The notes under the pieces were generated by a model. That model saw only the letters and a list, made by a program, of their open reading frames with translations, was not told the origin of the DNA and made no database searches. Of a stretch of DNA of 64,000 nucleotides, positions 53,601-64,000 are shown one piece after another. Position 1 is the stretch's first letter. Every line of letters begins with the position of its first letter. The translations under genes and the position numbers were made by a program. Source of the stretch: Homalodisca vitripennis (lineage: Eukaryota > Arthropoda > Insecta > Hemiptera > Cicadellidae); contig NC_060213.1 of assembly GCF_021130785.1 (NCBI RefSeq), positions 96,774,501-96,838,500 on the forward strand. Reading direction: 5' to 3'.

Positions 53601-54964
53601 CTCCTACCTTGTATTGTATAAGATTGAGGATTGTAAATTTGCTTGTTGGTTTACATTACCCATCACTACATAATACATAGGTACTAAATATATAGGTAGG
53701 TGACAATTTCATGAAATTTATTGTCGTGTTAAGGTCATACAGTGGTTGAAAAAGCTGTTTCTGTACAGTGTCTAGGTAATAGAATCAGTCTGCCTATCTT
53801 TAGATGTTTTGGTCCACATTTTGTAAACATCCTATATTTTTAATAATATTACAAAATTCAATAATCAACACCCTTTTGAACTAAAATCCTGATGTGTATC
53901 TGCATTCACTATGAACTTTCTATCCACTTTTCACTAATAATAAGTACTAAAGCTATGTATAGGTATTAGAAAAATTTAAGATGTGGTCGGTAAAGAGTGG
54001 ATATTTGCTAAAAATTACAAAAATATATAATCCAAAAATAAAAATTAATAGGACGTCATAAACAGAAGAGGTAGTTAATGGGAGATGCCAAAATAAGGCC
54101 TCTTACATATTAAGCTTTTATGCTGAGCCACCCCTGATTCTGTTATACTTTCAGACTACACTTTTAAATTAGCTCCAACAATCCCGGCACATGAGGGCTT
54201 GAAAAAAATAACATTTTTATAAATTTTATTTTTCAAGTTAGAAGGTTTCCTTACTTGACAGAGTTTCAGATATATGTGAGACTTTTTAACGCACAACATT
54301 TTTATAGTAAAGTATGATTTTAACATATTCCTCACCATATTTTTTAACAAATATGTTAGTTTTTGGGCATGATTGGCTTTATTTTATATTTTGCCACCAG
54401 AAGAAGAGTACAGACTGTGTTCTTAAGACTCTGTATTTCAGCTTTTGTAATACAACAATGACTGATGTCCAAAATCACATTATCCTTTCAAATACACAAT
54501 GAATATTTACAAAATTACAAACACATAGTTTTCAAAACGCTGAATAAAAATATTACTTAGTAAATGTAACAAAGGTTAATCTTACAGTATTCACATTGCA
54601 AGACCTATAAAAAATATTTTATTTTTTGTATTTAATAGTCTTTTCATTTACAATGTATTTTTGAAAAAAAAAAAAACAGGAAGTAAATTTTACTTAATTT
54701 TAAACAATTACTTTAGTACTAGTTAAGCAACAGAAAGTTACTAATTTTTAGTCTGTATGCACATCACTGTTGTTGAAACGGTTCACAGAAAGATGATTTG
54801 TATGGTTGTTCATAGTTGAAGATTTTTCATTTTGGTGCTAAAATCCTTCAACAACAGACAATATTCTTTATTAAAACATTCTTCTACCACAGTTTTGCAT
54901 CAAAATTAACATTTAGAAAAGTTTCACATTATGCAAAATTGCTTGTAGTAAGTCTATTATAAAT
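53601..54964. other. AT-rich non-coding stretch
   Basis: No recognisable feature; a 13-base A run lies near 54664. Confidence 0.4.
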
Positions 54965-55330
54965 CAAGAACAGAAATATTCATCAAAGGAGTAGAATGGA
55001 TGTTCTTTTAGCCAGCTGCCGATCCGCTGGTCGTTTGTCCATTTCACCACTGCTGGAAAATGGTTCCGAAGCTTAGATCCCATGTAGCTTGGCTTCTCTT
55101 CATACTTGGTAAGACAGTAGTGTGTCGCATGTCAGGTGTTGTATAATCAATGTTTGTTATTGTTGTTCTTCAATGAGAATGAAGAAACCATTTATATACA
55201 ATGGGACTTTAAGAATTGATCCAACTACTGTACATTTGGTTGGACCAGCTGTAGGTTGTAGTTGCTGGTAGTTCTCCACCGGTTTATGCTACACAGCACC
55301 AAACTGTCTAAACCATTTTAGATGATTTTT
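54965..55330 (-). mobile_element. 3' fragment of a LINE related to the one at 13276-15344
   Basis: Minus-strand frames give HATHYCLTKYEEKPSYMGSK, LRNHFPAVVKWTNDQRIGSW and LKEHPFYSFDEYF. The wording (NTRHATxY ... EEKPSYxGxKLxN ... FYxxDEF) matches the C terminus of the inner LINE at 13.4 kb. It is therefore a second, heavily truncated copy of the same family. Confidence 0.75.
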
Positions 55331-56002
55331 GTTTTAAATGTTGAGTGTTTACACAGAAAACAGAATAACAATTTTAACACCTTCACTAGAGCTCTATACT
55401 GAGTGGGACCAACTACCCCTAAGTGAGTGTGTGCCGTAGGGCGTCAGCCGCTGTTAATGTCTTAATATTTATTATAATATAATTCAAGCATTTAAACCAC
55501 ATACTTATACTGCCTTACTGTCTCACACCATTACTATATGTTGTTATATTTATTGTTGTACTATATAGTTGCTTAGCCGTTATTACATCCTTTTCTGCTA
55601 TTTTAACAGTCAGAAATGTTATAATATTGGTTGAGGTTTCTTTTATTACACCACTAGAAGACAAACAAATATGGTTGCTTCACACTCCTTAGAACAGGTA
55701 AATCACAGAGATTTTAATCTAGATCTCATATTTAATAGAGTGTTAAACTATATAGTATTTTAACAATTAGAAGTGTTATAAATTATTATAACACTACAAT
55801 AATAATAATAGTTGAGTTTCTTTTGTTAATCGGGTAAACCATTGGAAGACAATCAAATATGACTGCTTCATACAACTTAGAACAGGAAAAACGCAGAGTA
55901 AATTACAAAGATGTTACTCTAGACCTCATTTTCCATCTACAGGAGTGGATTTTGCCCTCATCAAAGGTTGTAATAAGTAATAAAATGATACACACACTCG
56001 TA
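55331..56002. other. AT-rich non-coding stretch with an imperfect internal duplication
   Basis: Two similar segments, at about 55610-55760 and 55770-55935, share ggttgaggtttcttttattac/agttgagtttcttttgttaa, gaagacaa(a/t)caaatatg and gctt(c)-aca-tccttagaacaggta-like wording. This is an old tandem duplication of about 170 bp. No gene seen. Confidence 0.5.
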
Positions 56003-56200
56003 CTAGCAGTTACCCACGGCTTCCCACGCAATTTCAGAGGTTTTGCACCCGTATGAGCACTTCTGGTTTGAGTGAATTATATTTCTGACACCAATGTTGA
56101 GTTTGTCTTCTTGCCATGATCAAGAAAATATGTTAAAAATGATATATTTATGGCCATTGTAATTTACTTCTGCCTTAATATTTTTTGTTCCATAGTCGAC
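56003..56200. repeat. Dispersed repeat family B, copy 2
   Basis: Contains tactagcagttacccacggc, ttcccacgcaatttcagagg, cccgtatgagcacttctggt and gatcaagaaaatatgttaaa, matching the copy at 29268-29762 in order. Only the 5' part is clear. Confidence 0.7.
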
Positions 56201-57407
56201 TTTGCCTTGTTTCCCAAGCAATAAAATATATATCACAGATCAGAGAAGCCTAATTCTGTCAAAAGACAACCAAGATTGGTATTATAACAGTCTTTAAATT
56301 TATAGTAAAAATTAAAAAGTAACTTTGTCTTTTATATCAAATACTAAATATTTTATACATTTTATTAGCATACAGTTCTTGCTGACTGCTTCAACCGGAG
56401 TATTTGGACCAAATTCTGACCATATTATTGTTTTGGTAATTCTTGCAATTCTTGAGAAAAAATGCTACTTTTTAAGATATTGAAAGTTTAAAGATTTTAA
56501 TGGCCACCATTTTGAAAATACTATATATTTTTTTAGTAATTGACCTTGTTACTATAAAAATTTGAGCCAAATTTGGTACAATTCAATTTGTTAGCTTTTA
56601 ACACATTTTTTATAGACAATTCCTAACTATGTGTAAAATATGTGTACTTTCAATCAGTGGACCCTAGAAGATCATTAAAAGTACTATTTTGTTTAGCATA
56701 GGTTATGCACAAATACTTAAAACATAAACAAACACAATACATTTGAAAGTGAAATTCATTCAGTTTTGATGAAAACAGAAAAAACCAGACTTTGTCACAA
56801 CACCAGATATTCTTTCAAAATTATACATAAATAGTTCAAACTTGGCCTAATAACGTTTCTATCCTATGTGAGCTTGTAGAAAAAACACAGTTTTAAGTTA
56901 CAATCCATAATACTTGCTTTTTGTTTTGTGTAAAAGTTTATAAAAAACTGTTGCAGCTGATTTTGACACTAGACAACCTTTGACATCTGAGCAATGTAAT
57001 GGATCATTTGTCTTTACTAAGTATTCTTTCTGCCAACAGTATGAATTCTATCATGGGATTTAACACAGTAACAAAAAAAAGTGAAAATTATTGCTTTTTA
57101 TTACAGCTGGCAATAAAAAATGGTTGACAAACTATGGTTCGGCTGTTTACAAGTTAAAACAAGTATTAAGACTAAATTTTACACCACATTTCAGATGGTC
57201 CAATAACACTATTACCTTCCTTCTCCCAAATATGACTTAGTGGCCCTCTCCTGAACTGAAACTATGGCAATGTCTTTGGTTGTATAAAAATATTAAGATT
57301 ACTGAAGTAGAAAAACAAGCTGTTTAATTCACGAAAAAAAAACTAACAGGATTTGGGTATCAACAGTTCAAAAAAAATTAGTAAAGGTAGAACACAATGT
57401 TTACATA
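56201..57407. other. AT-rich non-coding stretch
   Basis: No recognisable feature. Confidence 0.4.
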
Positions 57408-57944
57408 TACAAGGTGTTCAATTTAAAAGAGGCACCAAATCTGTGTAAATAACAATTTATTTATTGACATTGAACTGAATTACAACATATGTTGAAAATG
57501 TTGTCCATCCATTTCTATACACTTGTCGACATGTTGCACTATTGTCCTGGCCACTCTTCTTAGCTGTACTCTGTCAATCTTATTAATTGCATTGGTAATT
57601 CTTTTTCAAATTTGTCCATGAACCGTTGCCAACACACTGCACGAAATGTCATCACTAAATAAGTTTAAATCAAGGATACACATTCTTCAACAGTTAAAAG
57701 CATTTTAACAAACAACAATACACTAATATGTAATCTAACCACACTTTGCTCAAACATCAATGCTTGACCTTTACTGGTTCAACTGCAATACACGGGGAAT
57801 AAACAGTCATCCCCACTCCAGCTCGTTATAACAAAATTAGAAACAGTATTTAACCAGTTTCACACAAATATATGCATTTCCAAAAAAGAAAAAAAAATTG
57901 TACAGCCTTTAATGAGCAATGGGGGCCAAGTTGAACACCCTGTA
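57408..57944 (-). mobile_element. 537-bp deleted DDE transposon (Tc1/mariner-like) with TIRs
   Basis: Left end TACAAGGTGTTCAATTT and right end, reverse-complemented, TACAGGGTGTTCAACTT; the terminal TA on each side is probably the target duplication. On the minus strand a frame reads AINKIDRVQLRRVARTIVQH then VDKCIEMDGQHFQHML and stops. This is a transposase C-terminal tail of the kind found in IS630/Tc1/mariner-like genes. The rest of the gene is deleted. Confidence 0.75.
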
Positions 57945-58412
57945 CTTAACGCATTGAGGTAGTAGTTATATGAGCCTCTGCAAGTCTAGTAGCAGCAATT
58001 AATTTAGGTGAGAATGTAAGTGTTTAGTTATACTGTAATAACTTTTTTTTGTTTATGATACAGCAATAAATTTGAAACATTCTTTAAAATAATTTGGTCT
58101 CTACATTGTTATATAACATTTAAAGAGATAAAATGCTTTATTTAAAACGTTTAGTTACATACATTATTTTTGAAAAATAGAAATCTAAATAAAAAACATT
58201 TAAAGCTGTGTATTTATTTTAAATAGTCCACATAGCTTTTTAGGCAGGAAAAAAATTAACCATGTATCTAAAAATCCAAACTTAAAACAAAGAAACAAAA
58301 TTAAATACTCTCCACTGTTTTATTAATTTTGTTCCACACTAAAGTCAGTAGCTATGGTAACTATGTTGTTCTATGGTAAGATTCATAGTTCACAACACTG
58401 GATGCAGACAAG
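57945..58412. other. AT-rich non-coding stretch
   Basis: No recognisable feature. Confidence 0.4.
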
Positions 58413-58576
58413 TCATTTTGATATTAGAAATATTAGATAACCTCCATCCTCAGGGTCTGAATCGTCTACAACAAAATTAGTGAAATGGTTTCTACATCGG
58501 GGTATAACGCAATCTTCAGAGCTTTCATCACTATCACTTCAACTTCAGAATCACGCAAATTTTCATGCTCCATCAT
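58413..58576 (-). pseudogene. Acidic N-terminal peptide, possibly a piggyBac-type transposase relic
   Basis: From ATG at 58576 the frame reads MEHENLRDSEVEV, then after a frame change SDESSEDCVIPRCRNHFTNF and VVDDSDPEDGGYL before a stop at 58413. The Asp/Glu/Ser-rich start is like that of the piggyBac-type remnant at 23705-23899, and a GGGTTAA lies at about 58869. The evidence is composition and context only. Confidence 0.3.
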
Positions 58577-58936
58577 TACACATAATGTAAACAAACAATC
58601 AGAGAACACAGTGTACAAGATGAGCTATCAGCTGATCAGCAGCGGAAAAAAAAGAAAAAAAAGTAAACCACAGAATAAAAACAAAATTATTTATTTGTGT
58701 GTGGCATCTAAACACTTAGTAAGAGACATAACAACGATGTCTAGTGGAAATACAGTGAACTATGTGAACAGTGTAATGTCAAATGCCGATCACGTAACCA
58801 GCATGAGACTCAGTGTTCGGTCCTGGTCGAGTGCCATGTAACCACCACATGTGTCTACAACAACGGGTTAACATGAAATTTCCAATGCCCAAAAGGAAAG
58901 TGAAAGAATATGCAATTTAATACTATAGTGACAAAA

Positions 58937-58942
58937 TTTATT
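58937..58942 (-). terminator. Candidate polyadenylation signal of the right-edge gene
   Basis: AATAAA on the minus strand, about 92 bases after the stop at 59034. Confidence 0.6.
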
Positions 58943-59033
58943 ACAATTTTATATACTACATTATATGTACTAAAATAAACAGTTACCAAAACAGTAATCA
59001 ATATAATACTATGACTGCAAAATATATAAAACA

Positions 59034-59146
59034 TTATTTAGGATATTTTGCATATTTGTTGAGTTTGCTGAAACTATGACCTCTTTTCTTTTCTCTTCTA
59101 TCAGGACTTCTGCTATGGTTCGATTGATAGCGTGATTTCCATGTAT
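59034..59146 (-). CDS. Terminal exon of the right-edge gene
   Basis: Acceptor TTTTTTTTTACAG ends at 59147 with a strong pyrimidine tract. Entering in phase 1 from the upstream donor at 62284, it reads (D)TWKSRYQSNHSRSPDRREKK then RGHSFSKLNKYAKYPK and stops with TAA (59034-59036). The basic, Arg/Ser-rich tail (SRSPDRREKKR) resembles nuclear RNA-processing proteins, but no family can be named. Phase match, acceptor quality and the following AATAAA make this a well-supported exon. Confidence 0.8.
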
Positions 59147-59686
59147 CTGTAAAAAAAAACAAGTGCTATCTATATTTACCGTACACTTAAAAAATAAAAA
59201 ATTCTTTTCTGTAAAGATTGTTAACAGTAATAAATACATTAAAATTATATATCAATAGATAATTTCACATAGATAATTTCAAAGACTTTGAATTTTTATA
59301 ACCCTCCAGAGCGCTTTAGTCTTATTGTCAGCTTCAGCTATAATGTGTTTTGTAGCTTGCTGCCTCAATTACAACAATCTTAGGTTGTATTCTTTTTTTA
59401 TTTGTGATGCATTTCTTTTATGGTTTTCTCTACCTAAGGCATTGTATTGGTTTTGAGCCTTAACTAGCATTTCTTTAAGTGAATTGTCAAGGGGTCATTT
59501 AGTACTGGTTTATTAAGGTTGGGGAAGATAAATACCTCTATTTAGGAACTATTCTTGTATTGTAGGCAATATTTTGTGAACTAATCTCCTGCCAGTTCAT
59601 TTATTTCCACTATATAATAATTCAATTTAATATAGCCTCAACACTGTAGATAGAAGAATTTGTGTACATACATAAAATAAAAATAT

Positions 59687-60458
59687 GAGGTTTGGCTATA
59701 AAATAACCGGATTAGTATTGGCAGAACCACAGAATAAACGCAATAAGGCTGAATATCGGTCACGAAACTCTCCCTCCTAGAGTTTCGTCTGGCACCCTTA
59801 CTTAATCCGCCTGTACTGCCAGTTACAAACAGTTGCTATTTTGTCTCTATACCAGGAAAATGTGAAGTATCCAGAAAGAACAGTGTGTGAACACTAATTT
59901 TTTTTTTCTAATTTGGAAAATCTGCAAGTGAAACACTTATAATGTTACAACAAGTGTACGGCGACGACTGTTTACCATGAACACAAGTGTTTGTGTGGAC
60001 ACGTATTGGCAGACTATCATCTCAAGAACTGGTCCTAATATTGGAAAACAAGATCCCTTTTCAACAAGATCATTGGTTAATTACCAGAGCATCCTGACTA
60101 CCCTAAGTGAGCGTTTAGGGAGAAAACTGAACGATTTGTGAAAAAACAAGTCATGAATCCTCCACCAGGCTAATGCTCCAGCTCACAAAACTTTGTCAGT
60201 GAAGACGTTTTTGGCCACACGCAATCATTCACCCTACCCACTAGACTTGGTGCCATGTGAATTTTGTTCAAATAAGTCAAGTCAGCTTTGAGAGGAATAA
60301 GATTTGAAACTTTTGAAGCAATGAAAGAAAAAGCTACGGAATTCATGAACAAGGTTATGGAAAATGATCTGCAGCATTATTACGCACAGTGGAAAATTCG
60401 CATGTAGCGGTAAGGAGATCGTGGAAAGGAGTACACTGAAGGAGATAACATGAAATTG
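59687..60458 (+). mobile_element. Internally deleted mariner relic with left TIR
   Basis: The left end reads gaggtttggctataaaataa(ccgg), a mariner-type TIR. Transposase traces on the + strand are ILHQANAPAHKTLSVKTFLA, HSPYPLDLVPCEF, RFETFEAMKEKATEFMNKV-like sequence (frame shifted) and a C-terminal GKEYTEGDNMKL then TAA at about 60456. The D-NAPAH and SPDLAPCDF positions carry the last catalytic residues; the first is replaced (QANAPAH). The N-terminal half is strongly eroded and no right TIR was found. Confidence 0.8.
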
Positions 60459-61039
60459 TAAATATGCTGTAAGTAAAGTAGCATTTGCATGATAGTGAAT
60501 AACATTAGTAATATTTCAAACAAAATCATACTACAGAAAAATTAATAATCTTTACAAAGATTTATATTATGTGACAGTTAAAAAAAAATTGAATCGTTAA
60601 AATAATAAAACGTGAAATTGTTCTCTCGCAGCAAAGCAGCTGAGTAAATTCAGAGCAGGAGCACCAGAGACATGTAGCGGTAATTCGACCAAGAGAGGGT
60701 TAATACATACAACTGAACTGACTGCTTTTAAAATAAAAGTCCAAATTAGGCATTAAAAATCATACAATCTTTGAAATTTTCCTTTTCAACAGAAATGAAT
60801 GGATTTGTATCAATGATGTCCAAGATATGCAATTTTCAGTTGTGTCATCCACTTAAGAGATTAATAAACAAGGGGCTTCTCCTCCCACAGCTGTTTGTGT
60901 CAAAAATAACATATACTAAACGACAACATCCATGTACTTTTAATGTACTTAAATTAATTTATTATATAAATAAATAATACTTCAATTCAATTCAATATAC
61001 AAAGTACAAAATTTCAGACCCATACCTTGTGTCGACGTT

Positions 61040-62180
61040 CTTCAAAATCATAGAAAAATTGGTGGACTTCTAAATTAAATATTAATGAACAACCTATCAA
61101 CTGATAGGCGTGGTTTTCTATTTGGAAAATCCACCACTACTGGCTGTCCTAACTGATTTAGCTGAATACATAACACTGATAACATCAAAGAAAACTAGAA
61201 CATATAATTTGATTACTTGAATTAAAAACAGCACTACTGAGATTCAAGAGCCACCCACATGCACATGAGCAAGTGATGACGATAAGGCGACCAATGAAGT
61301 GACCAGAAAGAACAATATCCTCACCACCAACTATGACTAAAGGTGTGCTCCAAGGCTCTGTTCTGGGTCCGGTTCTATTTATATAGTTTACCAATGACCT
61401 AAGTAACAATGTTTCTTCATACTGCTATCCAGCTGTGTATTAATAACACTGTTTTGACCACCTTTATCAAGTCAATACATAATTTCAATTACTATCAAAT
61501 CAATACTGTTACATAAAGAATTATGATAAAAAACAACACATCTTCTTTGAAAGAAATAACCAAGGAACAACTCCAGTTGATTCTCAAATTTCTCACACCA
61601 CAAGGCACTTAAGACTAATAATGGATGATTCTCTTTCTCAGCATATCAAAATATATGGATTGCGTTATCAGTTCAGAAGAACAATTTTTGCTCCGAGAAG
61701 AATAAAATTTAATTCATAACACAGAAGCTACTAAAATAGTCTAGTATGCATTATATAAAGGCAGAGTTAGTTACAGGACAATAAACTGAGGGACATTTTC
61801 TTAGAGGCTGTCTTGGGATAGATGTTTGTAGAGAAGCCTTCAAAAACCTAATAAACAAATCTTGGTAGTAATGCCATCACAGCTCTCTACATATTTGTAG
61901 TCATCATGTATGCTGTTGGTCTCATCTTAACTCAAAACAACTTTTAAGTTAAAACAATCAGACATCATTATACCAGCTCACAGGACTTCACCATTTGCCA
62001 TACTCTCTCAAACTCAAGCGAGAAGACACTGCATTCCTGGTTTATGTGAAGTAACTGTCTATACGATCAATGAATTCCTAGGCTTTGCAAATTAGGAATA
62101 ACAATTTTTCATTACTTTTAATTTATATTTGTGAGTGATACCTGTTCTGTATTTTTTATTCATAAAATAAAGTTTCTGAA
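61040..62180 (+). mobile_element. Eroded LINE RT fragment in the intron of the right-edge gene
   Basis: A + strand reading gives GFLFGKSTTTGCP (RT FRxGxST block), then TKGVLQGSVLGPVLFI and FTNDLSNN (palm), and far downstream IIPAHRTSPFAILSQTQ with a tail AATAAAGTTTCTGAACTT near 62175. The YADD box is not recognisable and stops are frequent. It is antisense to the host gene. Confidence 0.75.
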
Positions 62181-62283
62181 CTTTGTTTAATTGAAATTAT
62201 AACAATCAATGAAATACATAACAATTTTTTAAAACACAAATGATTATGAGTAGTATAAAAATGAATAAAAGGTTAAGACTTAC

Positions 62284-64000
62284 CTTGGGATCTGTCTACA
62301 TCAAAACGCTCGGAAAAATTTGATTGACCTCTTCTGTTAAGCTCCAACTTCGTTTGATCATAAGCAACTTTAATATCTTTTCTCCAATATGGATGTGTTT
62401 CCTGTTGAGAATGCTCTCTGTTTGAGGAAAAGTTTGAAGCTCCCGATTTCACTTCTCTATAGTTTCTACTGCTATTTCCTCTCTCATACGGTTGGTTCCT
62501 ATCTCTTTTACTGGCTTCAGGAGTCAATTGTTTACCATCAGCTCTGGAAGTATCACTGAAGTCAAACAGGCTAGAGAATTTAGATCCCTTCTCTCTCTGT
62601 TGATCTTCTTTATCCACCTGCTTTTCTTCTTCAAGAACTGTACTTCTAAAGTTTGTATTTCTGTCTGATGGACTAGGAAAACTCAACTGTTGTTGGTATG
62701 AGGACCTCTCATCTAGTTCATATCCAGATCCTCTTTGTCGGTCAGATTTCCAAAAATCAGTATCTTTGAATGGTGGTGATGGTGGAGGAGGAAGAATATC
62801 TGTATGTGATGGATTATGAAACTGTACCTTCTGGTATAAAGATCTCTCTTTTTCGTTCCATCTTGAACTTCTTTCTTGGCTACATTCTTCAAAAGGATAA
62901 GAGTCATTGTTGAATGATGATAATAGTGGTGGTGGTAATGGTGGTGGGGGAATTCGTGCATGCCTTGAACTATCAGTAGGTAGATCCTCTATATTCTGCT
63001 GCTCCATATTATGTGCTCCTGAACCTGTGTTTTCATAAACTGTATAGTTGTTTGGTTCTTCTCCCAACCCTCTTGAAGATGACATACAAGACTGATCTCT
63101 CATTCTTGAATTTAAATATGGAGGTCCTTCTACAGCAGACACATTTGTTTGTTCAAAAGGAGAATACATTTCATTGTTTAATTGCAGCAATTTTTGCTTC
63201 TCATTTTTTACCGAATGTGATTCTTTAAAAGAATCCTCTACTTGGTCAAGCCTACTTTTTTTCTCAAATTCTTTCAGCTCATCTCCTTTCTCTGATTCTG
63301 GCAAATCAAACAATTGCTTAAATTCTCTCCTTTTTTGTACAATATGGTCTTCTGAATTCCTCATAAACGTTTGATCGTAAAAGCTTTTAACATTTCTATT
63401 CCAAAACTTGTCACTTTCTTGACGATTAACCCCTGCCGATTCTCTGACTATCCTGTTTTCCATTGTGCTTGAATCAGATTCGGTAAACATATTCTTACTG
63501 ATATTCCGTTGCTGTTCCACTTGTCGACTTGTATTTTTAAAATTTGAAGTATTAACAAATGGATGGGATAAAACTGGTGGTTGGTTTTCCAACATATTTT
63601 TCTGTGTTGTGTGGTTTGTTCTGGGTCCTACTGGGTTCTCTAGAAGAACGATTAACCCCTGCTGATTCTCTGTCTATCCTGTTTTCCACTGATAAGAAAG
63701 TTTGTGCTTCTTTACCAAACTGTTTTTCAACCTTATTAAATTGGCTTGAGCTTTTAAATTGTGAGCTACTTTCCTTTAACTGTTTTTCCATCTGTTGAAT
63801 TATGCTATTTAAATCCAATGCTTTATCTTGATTAGAACAATTAGATTGTTGGTTGAATGATTGCACGTTATTAGTATGCTGATGACTAGATTCTGTCAAA
63901 CCCAAGTCACTGGAAATTCGATTATTTGCAGATACTTCTTCTATACTCTGGTTGAGACATCCTTCGGTTCCTTCTAGATATCTGGAAGTCTTGCCCATTT
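62284..64000 (-). CDS. Large coding exon of a low-complexity Pro/Ser/Gln-rich protein, partial
   Basis: Open across nearly the whole 1.7 kb and off the right edge. Visible features: Gln/Ser-rich segments (QQMEKQLKESSSQF), a motif repeated twice (ENRI-RESAGVNR near 63680 and 63450), an acidic/charged stretch (KRREFKQLFDLPESEKGDEL), two proline runs (IPPPPLPPPLLSS and DILPPPPSPPF), and R/S/Y-rich C-terminal parts with Y-DQT repeats (SFYDQTFM, VAYDQTKLE). The frame shifts by one between about 63640 and 63560. Either a one-base indel or removal of a 58-nt GT..AG stretch (CCCA/GTAGGA to CCACCAG) would join the two frames. It looks like a disordered nuclear or scaffold protein. No domain is recognised. 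Confidence 0.75.

Larger units (their letters stand above)
59147..62283 (-). other. Last intron of the right-edge gene
   Basis: Bounded by donor CCCAAG/GTAAGT (62284/62283) and acceptor TTTACAG (59147). It contains a mariner relic (59687-60458) and a + strand LINE (61040-62180). A GAGAGGGTTAA at about 60692-60702 resembles a piggyBac-type end. Confidence 0.75.

Noticed and set aside
62713..62961. His/Tyr-rich minus-strand frame inside the right-edge exon
   Set aside because: It is the frame-shifted reading of the proline-coding tracts of the real exon.

Overview
This 64 kb window is eukaryotic and is most likely from a repeat-rich insect. Supporting evidence is AT-rich DNA, split genes with GT/AG introns, and a dense mixture of R1/LOA-like, CR1/Jockey-like, mariner, pogo/Tigger, piggyBac-type and hAT elements typical of arthropods. 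The species cannot be named from the sequence; a hemipteran-like genome is only a guess. No operons, CRISPR arrays, rRNA or convincing tRNA genes were seen.

Three host genes are supported. (1) A + strand coding exon at 4262-4720 encodes a 152-aa UMA-domain protein resembling UMAD1, an ESCRT-I-associated small protein. (2) A minus-strand gene spans 43989 to 31512. It is split into four exons and resembles C1GALT1C1 (Cosmc), the chaperone-like member of the core-1 galactosyltransferase family. Its exon 1 carries a one-base homopolymer frameshift, and its exon 2 with the upstream acceptor has been tandemly copied by a 136-bp repeat. (3) A minus-strand gene enters from the right edge (64000 to 62284) and ends in a small exon at 59034-59146. 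It encodes a low-complexity, proline- and serine-rich protein of unknown function. Further single-exon candidates on the minus strand are at 47763-47876 (with a polyA signal) and 22443-22534. Two unrecognised decayed coding stretches, also on the minus strand, lie at 1-270 and 5371-5705.

Layout: 1-9 kb holds the UMAD1-like gene and AT-rich sequence. 9.3-10.6 kb is a LINE RT relic. 12.9-19.0 kb is a 110-bp satellite array interrupted by nested LINEs. 22.6-28.2 kb holds a piggyBac-type element with intact ends, a full-length Tigger element and a mariner relic. 29-31.3 kb holds an interspersed repeat and another mariner relic. 31.5-44 kb is the Cosmc-like gene, whose introns contain LINE fragments, a MITE and a 62-bp perfect palindrome. 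44.4-46.4 kb is a LINE into which a MITE inserted, the MITE itself being interrupted by another LINE tail. 48.5-52.55 kb is a 4.03-kb hAT element with matching ends and an 8-bp target duplication. It has a GC-rich 5' region and an exon encoding a 2A-like GIERNPGP motif. 52.6-62.3 kb holds LINE, mariner and small DNA-transposon relics and the 3' part of the right-edge gene.

Most open reading frames in the window are transposon debris. All calls rest on reading the sequence by eye; no homology search was run.
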